Shown here one piece after another: positions 34,389-45,763 of a DNA stretch of 64,000 bases; positions within the stretch are counted from its first letter, which is position 1; every line of letters starts with the position of its first letter. Made by a program: the position numbers and the translations under genes. The DNA comes from Peromyscus leucopus. Lineage: Eukaryota; Chordata; Mammalia; Rodentia; Cricetidae. The stretch covers positions 30,816,161 through 30,880,160 of the forward strand of contig NC_051071.1 in the NCBI RefSeq assembly GCF_004664715.2, in the 5' to 3' direction. Under the pieces are notes generated by a model, which had not been told where the DNA came from, ran no database searches, and saw only the letters and a program-made list of their open reading frames with translations.

Positions 34389-36194
34389 CGTGTCTCTGAT
34401 ATTGGTGTATATTGGAAGTTCAGGGGATGCCATTGGAAGGGCCCTAGGTTCTTGTGTTCCTGAATGAAGAATCGAAAAGAGAACAGTTGAAGTAGAAGCA
34501 GAGATGGTTTTTACCAGGAGAAAATTCACTTCCAAGGGAGGAAGGGAGCCCGAGCACAGACAAAATTTAGCTGCTCAGAGTTGCAGGGTAGAGACTTTTA
34601 CTTTACCTTAGCAAGGAGATTTGGAGTTTGTTTGAATAGTGTCTACTTTTTGCCTTTGTCTGATGCATTTACACCACTTCATCTGTTGTATCTCTCATTA
34701 GCATCTCAAATCTCTACTTAGGGCTGTGGGCTTTAGCATCACAATGAGCCATAGATTACTTTGCAACACTTGGATGCATCTCAAGCTGGAGCTAGTTTAA
34801 GTTGGCCTTCCTAGAGGACTAGCTTGTTCTTTCCTTTCTAATTTTGCAGGAAGTCTTTTCAGATCTGTTTGCTCTATTTTCCTAGCACACACCCCAACCC
34901 TAAGCTGTCTCTTTCATTTTTGGTTTACTTTGGAGATTCATCTTCTTAGAATAAGGCTAACTCCTGTCCACTTTCATCTTTCCACATATCCAATGTCTCG
35001 ACATAGTCCACCAACAATAGGCCAATGTCCATGTAAGATGCTCAAGGCCTCAATAGTCTGCTCTGGATGATGTGCCATCAGCTGGAACTGCCGTCTATGT
35101 TCTTATTTCTCCATGTGTTTGTGCTGTTCTTTAGCAAGGACAATGTTGCTTTCTTGTTGAATACTGTACATCCTTTGAGGGCTTAGTTCAAAGGCCACAT
35201 CTTTTATGATTGTGGAACTCAAACTCAAATATCTCATACTTAATGCTGTGCACCCTTATGGAACTTGATCTCACTCCACTCCTGGCATTCAGGCCTGAGC
35301 CACCTAACACACTCAATTCTTTGGGAAATGCCAGGAACCCAACCTCATTCTTCACGTTATTTTATATACTTAGTAAATACATTTAATGAATGAGTTTGTT
35401 AGTAAACAAGCCAGTGTTTTAGGAAAGTGATAAAGCACTGATCTATATTTAATACTCATGAGAAAGTAGACCATTTTGGGGTCTGTAGAAGAGTGTTCTC
35501 CAAGCTGCTATCCCTTCAAGCATTTTTCTATGTGATCTGCTAGATTGATCTAGACTGTTTGTTGAAAGTACCAATTGCTAGCTCTAATTCTGAAGTTTTG
35601 GTCTGGTATAACACATGGACTTTAGGTCATTTGTATGTTAACCCACGTCTAGGAGCCGTTGGCCTGGAATACCTGTCTTTAAGAATGTTTTGATCAAAAA
35701 AATAAGTCAAGCTAGTTGAAGATTCATTCATTCCAAAAGGGTTACTGTGGCTTACAGTACTGAGGCTTACAGATGGAGTCAGGAGTACTTTGTGTCACAG
35801 CAGGAAGCATGTAAGTGGCATCCAGATTTAATCCTCTTTCCCATTTGACTGCTCTACCTCTGCAACCCACCATTGTGATTTCTTGTCTGTTGTTTTTATA
35901 TTACCATCATGTCTGCACATCCCTTTTACCTTCAAATAGCCTCCTCCCCATTGCTTATTAGATGAACATAACTTCTTTCTATATACACCCCCCCACACAC
36001 ACACATACACATACACACTCTTGTTTCTCATTCTGCCTTCTCTCTTTGATTTGTTACTGAGATGCTGGCATTTTTCTCTGGCATCCAAACCTGGTGTTGT
36101 TTACTTTATGAAACCCAGTGTATGCAGAGTACGGTCTGCTGGCCATGTTGCTTCCAGATGTTAAATTCTCCGCCACAGAGGCAGGTAAAGTGTG
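34389..36194. other. Non-coding stretch with a possible L2 relic
   Basis: 34,930-35,300 contains blocks (tgtacatcctttgagggctt, agttcaaaggccacatct) resembling L2. The rest is unassigned. There is no gene-like frame. Confidence 0.4.
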
Positions 36195-36199
36195 AAACT

Positions 36200-36589
36200 A
36201 ATTAGTCTCTCTGAATCTGAATCCTCAGACTGAATGGGTGCTTGAGATCCTGTCTCCACCCACTTTATAATCCTGTCTCCACCTCCCTAGTGCTGGGATT
36301 AAAGGCATGAGCCTCCCATGTGCTTGGATCAAAGGCATGAGATCCCAAGTGCTGGGATCAAAGGTGTGAGCCACCACCGCCCAAGACTTTGCTTCTCTTT
36401 TACACTGGTTCATTCTGATGTAGCTCAGGGTGGCCTTGGACTCCTGATCGTCCTGCTTCCTTCCTAGTGCTGGGATTTAAGGTGTGTACCATCACTGCCT
36501 GGCCTCTATGGCTAACTAGTGGCTAGCTGCCCCCTCTGATCTCCAGGTAAGCTTTATATGTCAGAACACAAACAAAATACCACACAACA
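36200..36589 (-). mobile_element. B1-bearing LTR-like composite, third member
   Basis: On the - strand it starts near TGTGTGGTATTTTG, carries an AATCCCAGCACTAGG B1-like segment, and then three B1-derived units 30 bp apart (+ strand 36,290, 36,320 and 36,350, each ggat-aaaggnatgag-like). Its 5' plan resembles the LTRs at 14,328 and 27,940, but the far end is truncated and no duplication was found. Confidence 0.55.
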
Positions 36590-36599
36590 CCATCAGGGT

Positions 36600-37094
36600 A
36601 GGTATGGGTGCATGTTTGGAGTACTTATTATCGTTGAGTTTTCCTGCTTCTACTGAAGAAGCAGTATCCCTTGCTTTATGTATATAATATAAGTGATAAG
36701 GAAGGTTGTTTGCACTATAAAAAGCTCAGAAGTCAAAGCCCACAGCTGCTTTTACTCTCAGTATTAGTGTCTCTTATATTATTCAGAGTGCTACTGTGTC
36801 CCTATGCCACCTGAGCTGGCTGAGGTGCTATCCATGTCTTCCTAATGGCAGTTGGCTTAGCATATGTATACTGTGGGTTGCTGTCTCTTCTCCCCCGCCA
36901 CTTCTAAGGAATCTTGTCAGTCACCTTTTCTTGACTTCTCACATTCGTGGTACGAGTATGTATGGTCCCTCAACTTCCCACTCCTTATTTTAAGATTTTT
37001 TTCCACTGTTGGATTATGTGGCAAGAGACAAGAATCTTTGTTACTTTTCTGTCATGAAGATCTAGCCCTCACTGTTTACACTCTTGGTTATTTA
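36600..37094. other. Non-coding stretch, no recognised element
   Basis: The overlapping frame at 36,864-37,286 (140 codons) runs into an L1 3' UTR and has no known domain, so I do not call it a gene. Confidence 0.4.
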
Positions 37095-37640
37095 ATTTTA
37101 TTTTTTTTTATTTATTCTTCTCTTATACAATACATCCCAACTGCAGTTTCCACACCCTCTGCTTCTCCCAGATCCCTTCCTTTCTTTCCCTTCAGAAAAA
37201 AGCAGGCCTCCCAGGGATATCAACCCAACACAGCACAAGAAGATATCATAAGACTAGGCATAAACCCTCATATCAGGGCTGGGTAAGTCAACGGAGTGGG
37301 AGGAAAAGGGTCCCAGGTACAGGGAAAAGAGAGATACTCCCACTATCACTCTTACAAGTCCCACAAAAACCCCAAGCTAACAACCATAGCACATATATGC
37401 AGAGGACCTGGGCATGGCCCATTCAGGCTCCGTGATTGCCACTTCATTCTCCATGGACCCCTATGAGCCCTAGTTAGTTGATTCGGCGGGCCGTGTTCTC
37501 ATGCTGTCCTCACCCCTCTGGCTCTTACAATCCTTCTTCCCCACTTTGGTCGGGTTCCCTGAGCTCCAAGGGAAGGGACCTGATAGATAGAGATCTCCAG
37601 TTTGGGCTCTCTCTCTGATAAATGTTTGGCCATATTACCT
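37095..37640 (-). mobile_element. L1 3' UTR fragment
   Basis: The reversed A-rich tail (ttttattttttttttatt) at the low end is followed by reversed L1 3' UTR blocks (caacacagcacaagaagata, ggacctgggcatggcccatt, tccatggacccctatgagcc) in the usual order. It is 5' truncated. Confidence 0.75.
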
Positions 37641-38267
37641 TTTTGTCTTAAGAAGGGTAAAAGGAAAACCCAGTTTGAGAGGGTAATTGATACTCATTGT
37701 GTTCCCTCTGTGGGTGAGATGAAGTTCTGACCCCATAGCAATGAAAAGGATGACAAGCCTTCATTGTCCCTCAGCTTGGGATAAAACTCTGGCTATAGCT
37801 GAGGTAGAATATTCACTACAGCTTCTTGTTAGAAAAGTTAAGTCACCCTTTCTTTATCCATGAAGATGCTGAAGTTCAAGAGGTTTGGTCACTGGCTCAA
37901 GACACAGAGCTAAGAACACACAGAAACTAGATGGAATTTTCTGCCGTGAAATACAATTTGTATTCTCTGTTCCTCTCAGAGTCTTATGGATATGAAATGA
38001 TATGCCTAGGGTACCATGTGAGCTGAAGACATCCATGCCACCAGAATCCAGCCTAAAAGATGACCGCCCCCCTGGTCTTTTTGTCACTCACTCTAAGTTC
38101 TCTGGTCTCTTACTTCTCTTTGTCCAAGAATCTCAATTGGTAATAGCACATGAGCTGGAAACTACTGAATGAAAAATACCAACAGAGAAAGGAAGAGGAA
38201 GATACATGATGAGTAGAGACAAGTACTCTATTTATCACCCTTGACTTTGTTACAAAAGACCTGCAAA

Positions 38268-38316
<49 letters not shown>

Positions 38317-38439
38317 AACTTACAGATCATATGATGGTTAATAAAACAGTGAATTAAGCCTCCCTGGCTCAACCTACAGATTCCTGAAGGAACTCAGAGT
38401 GCCCTCTCTGTGTTTTGTTTTAGGGCCCAGTACAAAAGG
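37641..38439. other. Non-coding stretch with MIR relic and CA tract
   Basis: 37,840-37,925 resembles reversed MIR (aagatgctgaagttcaagag, cacagagctaagaacacac). The CA microsatellite is at 38,271. No gene is seen. Confidence 0.4.
38271..38315. repeat. (CA)n microsatellite
   Basis: About 22 CA units. Confidence 0.98.
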
Positions 38440-38900
38440 TTTTCACCTTAGTATAATTAACTTTTTATCATTAATATCCTGAAAAATTGAATTGTGTTGG
38501 ACATAGGTCACTATAATGAGAATTTAATGACGACGTATTACAATGCAAGCTAAGCTTTGAATGTGTGCTAAAGGCGTCACATTGTCACTGACCTATGCAA
38601 ATTTCCATCTCAGTGGCTCTTATTCTTTCCCACTGTGGCATCTAGCCCCCTCCCTTCTCTCCCCTCATCTCCTTAAACAATGATTCCCTCATTTTCATAT
38701 TAATTGCATCACTTAGCTGAGATAATGCTCCCTCTGAAATGAGCAAAGGGATGAATCACCGAAACGGGCTATTATTCTTTTTGCTTAACCAATTTCACAG
38801 GCCCCGCACAAAGCACTGCCTTCATTTGGTTTCCCATAATTGCTTATCATTAGGCCCAGCCGCCCCACGAAGTACCTTTTTATTTATTTAAGTCTCATCT
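38440..38900. promoter_or_regulatory. Candidate conserved noncoding / enhancer-like block
   Basis: This repeat-free block is dense in sites typical of developmental enhancers: the POU octamer ATGCAAAT at 38,595-38,602, several TAAT/ATTA homeodomain cores (for example 38,698-38,706), an AP-1/Maf-like TCACTTAGCTGAG and GATAA. It has no open frame. The call rests on composition and motif density only. Confidence 0.3.
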
Positions 38901-40272
38901 CTGATGGATGGAAAATGAGTCACTTGCATATCTGAGGAGCCCAGACTATTCTGTGACCAGCCAGGGAGTGGTCACATCCTCAGGAGAGGCTGCAAGCATG
39001 GATGGTTCGGCACATTTCTCTTTCCCACGGAGATTCTGTAGACAGATACTGCCATCAGGTGACCTACAGGTGTGGAGTTGCAGCCCCAGAGGTTTCCCAC
39101 AATTGGGAGGGGATAGTACTGATCTCCCAGATTAAGGTGAACAAGGCCTCCCATGTTTGCTCCTCACTAAGGATCACAGTGTCCCACATGTGGGTAGGTG
39201 ACTTAGCCATTGAAAAGCTGGACCTGGACCTTCATTTAGTTGTTTGTGCCCATCCACTAAAGCAGTGTTGTAGACGATGTTATTCACCACACCATCCTTT
39301 AGAGAAAATTGCACAGTGAGTGAGAGGGAGGGGGGGACAGCACATTTTCTGAGGGAAATTATGTTGTTATCAGCCACAGCCACACTCTGAAAGACATCAA
39401 GGAGGATGGTTTCCTCACTACAGAAAGGGAAAACTCCCATTAGCCTGTCAGGAGATCGGGGATGACATATTCCCTGCAGGCTTACAGGGAGCACATGGTA
39501 TGCTTTTGTTCCTGTGGATAACAGAGCCTGTCATAGGGGAGAGCTGAGCTACCCATGGGCTTGCAATGGCCTGTCATAATATTGTTTCTCAGATTTGCCT
39601 GCTTTGATTCATATCCCCTTCCCCTTTGTTTGGAGGGCTGTTATAATGTCACCTGTGCAATTCCTCCACTTTGATGCTCAGCTTTCATCCGGGTTCCCCA
39701 GCTTACCACTCACCCACCATTCAAGAGTGTGCAAGGTCTGTGTTTCTTATGCTCCTGGAATCTCAGATAAGGATGCAACTTGTATGGTCATTCTGCTTAG
39801 CACGGAAAGGAGATGGCTTTGGTGATAAACAATGGAAACTTTTCTCAAGGAAAGGCTTAGTCTAGGGTACATATTTGCAGGGTGTGCTTCTTGATCTTGC
39901 AGTAATAACAGCCCTTCAGAGCCATTAGGAACAATTACTCTCATCCCAGACAGTGAAGGACTCCTAGGTGGGTTTTCACATGCCCTCCAGGTGACTCTAT
40001 TGCTCAGTAGATGAAGGATTATTGGTCTTGGGCATTGCAGTTTCACTTGGCATCTTTTAGAAATTCATAGTGCTTTCATATGTAGCATCTTGCTGGATCC
40101 TCACCTTGACTTTTGAAACATAGGTTGGAGAAGGCAGGGCTGTTAGAGTTATCATTTTGCAGATGAAATCCTCTGGGATACACAAGGCAGGGAGATCAAA
40201 TTTGCACATGAGAAGTTAGGGATAGTGAGAGGAGGATTTCTAGGGTGGTGAGGGTGGCAGTTGCATGAAGAC
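38901..40272. other. Non-coding stretch, mostly single-copy
   Basis: The frames at 39,002-39,319 and 39,174-39,494 are antisense to each other and neither shows a domain. 40,060-40,200 resembles reversed MIR. I cannot support a gene. Confidence 0.4.
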
Positions 40273-40667
40273 TATCTTAGTTAGGATTTCTATTGCTTCG
40301 AAGAAACACTATGACCAAAAGACAAGTTGGGGAGAAAAGGGTTTATTTGCCTTATAGTTCCATATCACTGTTCATCACTGAAGGAAGTCAGGACAAGAAC
40401 TCTAGCAGGGTAGGAACCTGGAGGCAGGGGCTGAGGCAGAGGCCATGGAGGAGTACTGCTTAATGGCTTGCTCAGTCTAGCTTCTTATAGAACCCAGGAC
40501 TATCAGGCCAGGGTGAGCATTACCCACAATGATTTGAACCCTCCCCATCAATAACTAGTTAAGAAAATGCCTCAAAGCTTGATATTATGGAAACATCTTC
40601 CCAGTTGATTTCCCCCCTTTCAGACAACTCTAGCTTGTGTCAAGTTGATGTAAGACTAGCCAGCACA
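40273..40667 (-). repeat. 3' LTR of MaLR provirus
   Basis: 395 bp. The - strand starts TGTGCTGGCTAGTC and carries AATAAACCC about 75 bases before its end. The terminal CA has mutated to TA. Confidence 0.75.
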
Positions 40668-42060
40668 GCTGACCCCTTGTCAACTTGACATACTATTAAG
40701 CCACAATTCTTCCTTTCTTATTTGCCCCCAAGATTTCACACTAAAATCATAAATAACTTTAAAAGCCCCACAGTATTTACAAATTCAAACACATTAACAC
40801 TCCAGTCTTTAAAATATCCAATTCCTTTAAAAATCTAAAGATTTTTTAAAATTCAAAGTCTCTCAATTGTGGGCTCCAGTAAAATAATAAAAATAAATAA
40901 ATAAATTAAATTCTTACTTCAAGAGGGAAGAACCAGTATGTAGCTGAAAATTTTCCTGTGTCCTGCCTGGTCCATAGCTGCTCAGACCTAAATAAAGACA
41001 CACAGGGTTATATTATTTTTAAACTATGTCCATGGCAGGCTTCTTGCTAGCTAGCTCTTATATCTTAAATTAACTCATTTCTATAAATTTATACTTTGCC
41101 GCATGACTTGTGGCTTATCTTTACATCTTGCTTCTCCTGGCGGTGGCTAGCAGCCTCTCCTTTGCCTCTCTTTTCTCTTCCTATTTATCTGTTTGGACAT
41201 TCTCCTATCACCAGGATATAGTAACAATCATATCAAAGCAAAACCAAAGTCTAAAAGTATAAATAACTGTGTCCAGTATCTGGATTCAGTCACCATCTTC
41301 TGGTCTCTTTCAAGGGACTTAGGTCATTTCTCTGGCTCTATGTTCTACAGCACACACAACTTGTCTTCTAGGCCCTGGCTGGCTCCACTCAACTGGTGAT
41401 GCTGTTCTTAGTGGTCATCCCATGATACTGGTATCTCCAAAATGTTGGCTGGGCTACACTTTCACCAATGACCTCTCTTGGCCTCTCACAGGGCCAAGTC
41501 TCAGCTGCTTTCCATGACCTCTTCATGCCTTCAAAACCAGTGCCCCCTGGATGACTCTCATACTACCAAGTTTAGCTGCCTGCACAAGAGACAATCTCAG
41601 CCAGTTCCAGAAAACAACTTCAGTGTGCTGACCTTAAGGAAACACTTCCCAGAATATTTCACTTCAGTGATGATGTTCTCTTCTTAACCACCACCAATCT
41701 CTTAGCTCCAGCTAACCAGCATGAATTATGCTAGTAATGCAAAGGTTTCACTTCAATGGAGCTGCTCTTTTGTTAGCCGGCTGACTCTTCAGCCCCAGAT
41801 GACTAGAATAACAGAATCTTAATGCAAAGTAGCGAATGGCCCTGATAGAGTCTTTAAATTTCCCTCTGAAACTTCACCAGCCAGGCCTCCATCTTCTGCA
41901 CTGCTCTCACCATTATCTTCCAGGCCCCTAAAGAACATCCCACTGAGATTTCAACACTCAATAGCTTTTCTAGCCCAAAGTTCCGAAGTTCTTCAACAAT
42001 GCTCCCCAAATATGGCCATGTCTGTTGCAACAGCAATACCATAGAATCCTGGTACCAACT
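40668..42060 (-). other. MaLR interior, non-coding
   Basis: The primer-site region is at 42,040-42,057. The 104-codon frame at 41,854-42,168 spans LTR and interior and includes [12 protein letters not shown], the translated MaLR leader; it is not a gene. A solo LTR sits at 40,939-41,210. Confidence 0.7.
40939..41210 (-). mobile_element. Short ERVK-like solo LTR
   Basis: The + strand starts TGTAGCTGAAAATTTTCC and shares blocks with the LTRs at 19,291 and 62,973 (ccatggcaggcttcttgcta, ttaaattaactcatttct). Flanks CCAGTA and CCAGGA match at five of six bases. Confidence 0.75.
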
Positions 42061-42351
42061 TGTCACAGTTAGGGTTTCTATTGGTGCAATGAAACACCAT
42101 GAACAAAAGATAAGTTGGGGAGGAAAGGGTTTATTTGCCTTATGCTTCCATTCATTGAAGGAAGTCAAGACAGCAACTCCAACAGGGCAGAAATTTAGAG
42201 GCAGGAGCTGATGCAGAAGTCATGGAGGAGTGCTGCCTAATGGCTTGCTCAGCTACCTTCTTATAGAACTCAGAACCACCAGGCCAGAGTTGGCACCATG
42301 AGCAAACAGCTGAGACATCCCCCATTAATTGCTAATTAAGAAAATGACTTA
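42061..42351 (-). repeat. 5' LTR of MaLR provirus, first part
   Basis: The + strand starts TGTCACAGTTAGGGTTTC. The LTR is interrupted after AAGAAAATGACTTA and resumes at 44,076. Confidence 0.75.
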
Positions 42352-43196
42352 GAGAGCCATAAGCCAGCCCAGTACCCTCCTGCCAGAGCAGGCAGACACC
42401 ACTATGATGAACAAGTTTGTGGAGGGAAAATGGGAGAGAAGGAGAAGTGGAATGGTTCATACACTGTGGAGAGAAGCAGAACTGAAGACACCATGGCAGT
42501 GAGGAACAGGCTGATATAGGATGCCTGTGCTGCCATGTGGGGCCATGTAGTGTCCAGGCCTATGCTGCAGCCAAGGGTCATGTCTGGGTCTGTAGCCCTA
42601 CTGAAGATGGGGTCTGTGATGATGTCTGTGGCCCTTGTTACCACTGAAGGCCATATGGATTCCCAAAGCTTGGGCTGCTACCTGAGGCCATGTTGGTATC
42701 CAGGGATAGACTGATATGAGTGGCCTGAACTGCCACCCAAGGTAATGCTGATGTCTGGATCAAGCTGTAGGTCCTACAGCAGCCAGGGTCTGTATGATGT
42801 CCATAGCCTGTGTTACCACTGAAGACCATGGAGGAGCTGACCCCAGTGGTCTGGGCACAGGAGAACTGGTCCTGATCCTTGCTGGCCACCTCCCAGGAGA
42901 ACTGCATTTCCCTCACCACCCCCACCCCCCCACCCCCTGCCACCAGCCACAATGCGAGAGTTGATCCCACCCCACACCATGAATATGGGGGAGCTGGCCC
43001 TGACACTTGTCTGAGGGGGCCTGTCCCAGTGGAGGTCTGGACTGACCAACTCAGCTACCACACAGGCCCACATCTGGAGCTATGACCTGCTGGAGCACAT
43101 GAAGGGACTGGTCCTGTGCAACCATAGCCTCAGGATTTCTATGACTTGGGGCAATAGCAGATTATATGAGAGAAGTTTTGATGAGGGTCCAATATT

Positions 43197-43667
43197 TTTG
43201 TTTGTTTGTTTTTGTTTATGCTGCATTTGCTTTTTTCATTTCATTTATTTATTTTTCTATTATCAACTTGATTACAGTATAAATTCTTATCCTAATAGTG
43301 AAATGTTTTATTGAGGCTCGCCCAGTAATTGAGTAAAACCAAAACCTATTATAAGCCACAGTCATCCTAGGGTCCCCCCTGCTATATAGCCTCCCTGGTT
43401 CTGTGGGTTGCAGTCTGATTGTTCTTTGCTTTATATCTAGTATCCATTTATGAGTGAGTACATTCCATGTTTGTCCTTCTGGGTTTGGGTTACCTTACTC
43501 AGGATGATATTTTCTAGTTCCATCCATTTGCCTGCAAATTTCATGCTGTCATTGTTTTTCTCTGCTCAACTATGTTCATAGCAGCACTATTTGTAATAGC
43601 CAGAACCTGGAAACAACCTAGATGCCAGTCAACTGAAGAATGAATTAAGAAAATGTGGTACATATAC
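43197..43667 (-). mobile_element. Twin-primed (5'-inverted) L1 insertion
   Basis: A - strand L1 with its A-rich tail at the low end (+ strand tttttgtttgtttgtttttg). The 3' segment (43,230-43,577) is on - and the 5' segment (43,578-43,667, tagcagcactatttgtaata...) is inverted to +. It is bracketed by ATGAGGGTCCAATATT (43,181-43,196) and ATGAGGGTTCAGTATT (43,668-43,683). Confidence 0.75.
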
Positions 43668-43982
43668 ATGAGGGTTCAGTATTGATAGTGTACCAGAAAC
43701 CAGAGGCCTTGAACCAACTAACTGCAATGAACATTTGCAAGTAAAGTTGTTTGGGCAAAAGGGTATACTGCAGCTTCCAAGGCCACTGTGACAAAAGAAT
43801 ATGTGATGGAGAGGCGGGAAAGATGGAGGAGTGGAGGTTTTGTTGTTGTTTTTTATTTTCTTTTGCAAGGGTTACAAGGGTTTATGGCAGACAAGGGACT
43901 GGGAAATGAGTGGGGTTGGAGTGCATGATGTGAAATTCCCAAGGAGTCAATGAAAAAATTATGTTAAAAATAATAAAAACTA

Positions 43983-44026
43983 GGGCTGGAGAGATGGCTC
44001 AGCCGTTAAAGGCTAGGCTCACAACC
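43983..44026 (+). mobile_element. 44-bp tailless B2-derived retroposon
   Basis: It starts GGGCTGGAGAGATGGCTCAG, the B2 head, lacks most of the B2 body, and ends GGCTCACAACC. A perfect 17-bp duplication AAAAATAATAAAAACTA flanks it (43,966-43,982 and 44,027-44,043). It has no A tail of its own. Confidence 0.9.
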
Positions 44027-44075
44027 AAAAATAATAAAAACTAAATGAACTTCCAAGAAAAAAAGAAAAGAGAAA

Positions 44076-44172
44076 AAGAAAATGTCTTACAGCCAAATAT
44101 TATTGAGGCATTTTCTCAATTGAGGTTCCCTCCTTTCAGATGACTAGCTCGTGTCAAGCACTAGTCAGCACA
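44076..44172 (-). repeat. 5' LTR of MaLR provirus, second part
   Basis: It contains ttctcaattgaggttccctc, matching 26,288-26,310 in another copy, and ends AGTCAGCACA. Confidence 0.75.
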
Positions 44173-44177
44173 GAGAC

Positions 44178-44970
44178 TCTGAAGCATAGTCTAGGGTGGA
44201 TATTAGGCATGGATCCAGAAACAGAATAAGGCAAAGTGAGACTATATTTTGTCCAAGTTCAGATGGCAGAATTGGATATGTGGGGGCATAATTTTGAGAA
44301 GAAATTTATGAATCATGGATAGAAATGAGGCCTCTTTTTGTGTAGGACTAGCATTCTGACATGCAGGTGGCCTGATGCCCAGCTTTGTTCAACTGTATGC
44401 TAGAGCAGATTAAATCTTAATATTGTGTTTTGGAAAAAAAATGTTGGCAACTACTACAAGTAAGTTTTCTCCCTACCTCTTGCAATGACAAAGGAGAATG
44501 AACCTAAGGAACATCGGAAAGGTTTCATCACCTTCCCTAGGAGAAAAGGCATGCATGGCTTGCTCAACTAGGGGAGCTCCCCTTGGGCTGAGTTGAGAGG
44601 TCAGAAGGAGTCCATTCTTGCAAAATGTTTTGTTTCTTTGCTTTGCTCCTGATATTACTACTGAGGTAAGCATGCTCTTATTCCTGCAGCTGTTTGGGAA
44701 AGGTCACTGAGGTTCTGTTCTCCATGCTTCCTCATCTTTTACACCCCTCCTCAGCAACTTCCCACAGGCAAGCTCTTTTTGCTAAGCATGCTTAAGATAA
44801 ATCATGTTTTCCAGGCCAAATTTCACGAGAACTTCTCTGTGGAATATAGACTGCAACCATGGGCATTCATATTTGCTTTTGACTGTAATTATTATGTATG
44901 GAACTATACTAAATAAATCAACACAAATATAATTAAATTATTAATAAACATCTGTTATAAGCTTAATATT
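44178..44970. other. Non-coding stretch, no recognised element
   Basis: No frame longer than 66 codons and no repeat I can name. Confidence 0.4.
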
Positions 44971-45313
44971 TGTGTTCCCCCAAATTCACTTGTTGAATCT
45001 TAAACACCAATGTGGTGATGTTTGGAGATGGAAACTCTGAGAGGTAATAATTAGTTTAGATGAGGATGTAAAAGTGACACTTGCATGGTGAGATCTGACT
45101 ATCATTCATGAAGAGGAGACCAAAGCTTTCTCTCTCTCCTGCATGCAAGGCCACAAAAAGATGTTGGTTATCTACAAGCCAGGTAGAGAGCTTTCACTAG
45201 AGCTAAGTACCTCTGCCCCTTGGTCTGGGACTTCAAGCCTCCAAAGAAGTAAATTTGCTGTTTAGGCACGTGCTCTTGGTATTTTGTTATTGTAGACAGA
45301 CTCAACTAACACA
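44971..45313 (+). mobile_element. Old MaLR (MLT-like) solo LTR
   Basis: It runs from TGTGTTCCCCCAAATTC to CTCAACTAACACA. It contains aattagtttagatgagg, tgggacttcaagcctcc and agtaaatttgctgttta in the order known from old mammalian MaLR LTRs. No duplication remains. Confidence 0.55.
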
Positions 45314-45385
45314 AGAGTCAAAAGTTTATCCCTTGTAACAATGGACTGTTGTGACTGGGAAGCATGAAGACGCTGATGCTTATGG

Positions 45386-45763
45386 CCATTATTATCCTCT
45401 AGCTGAGAGAAAGAGAAGAACATGGATTGGTGTGGACACTTTCATGCATCATATCTTGACATGGCACATCCTACTTTCACCCATAATCTATGGGCATAAA
45501 TCCTGAATTCAAGGAGGCTGAGAAATCCAGAGTTACTCTCTAGAAAGGATAGAGTTTTCTGGGAAGCTTTAAAATCCAAAAGGTGCCTTAGCCTCTACTT
45601 TGCTGATGAAGACAATAGATTATTTCAGAAAACATTGGCTGCTGTGCATGGATCTAGTAAAGATTCAAGGTCACTTAATTATCTTCCTATTTATATTCCA
45701 GCCACAAAGGCTAATTATTCCTCAAGTGAAGGAGTGAAAGAGTATCGAAAGAGCTCTCAACTC
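45386..45763 (+). repeat. Local direct repeat, copy 1
   Basis: It aligns with 47,731-48,098 throughout; both contain agagaagaacatggattggt, cagaaaggatagagtttt-type and cttcctatttatattccagc blocks. Copy 1 has a short extra segment near 45,617-45,627 (tagattatttc) that copy 2 lacks. Confidence 0.9.

Larger units (their letters stand above)
42352..44075 (+). mobile_element. 5'-truncated L1 (3' UTR) inserted in MaLR LTR
   Basis: A 1.7-kb insertion flanked by AAGAAAATGACTTA (42,338-42,351) and AAGAAAATGTCTTA (44,076-44,089), 13 of 14 identical. It contains GC-rich L1 3' UTR (42,400-43,180) with a near-repeat about 190 bp apart (ttaccactgaaggccat and ttaccactgaagaccat), resumes after a nested L1 at 43,668, and ends in an A-rich tail. 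Confidence 0.7.
40273..44172 (-). mobile_element. MaLR provirus with nested insertions
   Basis: Read on the - strand this is 5' LTR (44,172 down to 42,061, interrupted), primer site, about 1.4 kb of non-coding interior including an inserted LTR, and 3' LTR (40,667 to 40,273). Just after the 5' LTR the - strand reads TGGTACCAGGATTC (from 42,057), the tRNA-Leu-like start of MaLR interiors, followed by ACTTCGGAACTTTGG as in MaLR internal sequence. Flanks AAGAC (40,268-40,272) and GAGAC (44,173-44,177) match at four of five bases. MaLR interiors are normally non-coding passengers of ERVL, as here. Confidence 0.8.

Noticed and set aside
41854..42168. 104-codon frame as a gene
   Set aside because: It is MaLR LTR plus interior in translation.
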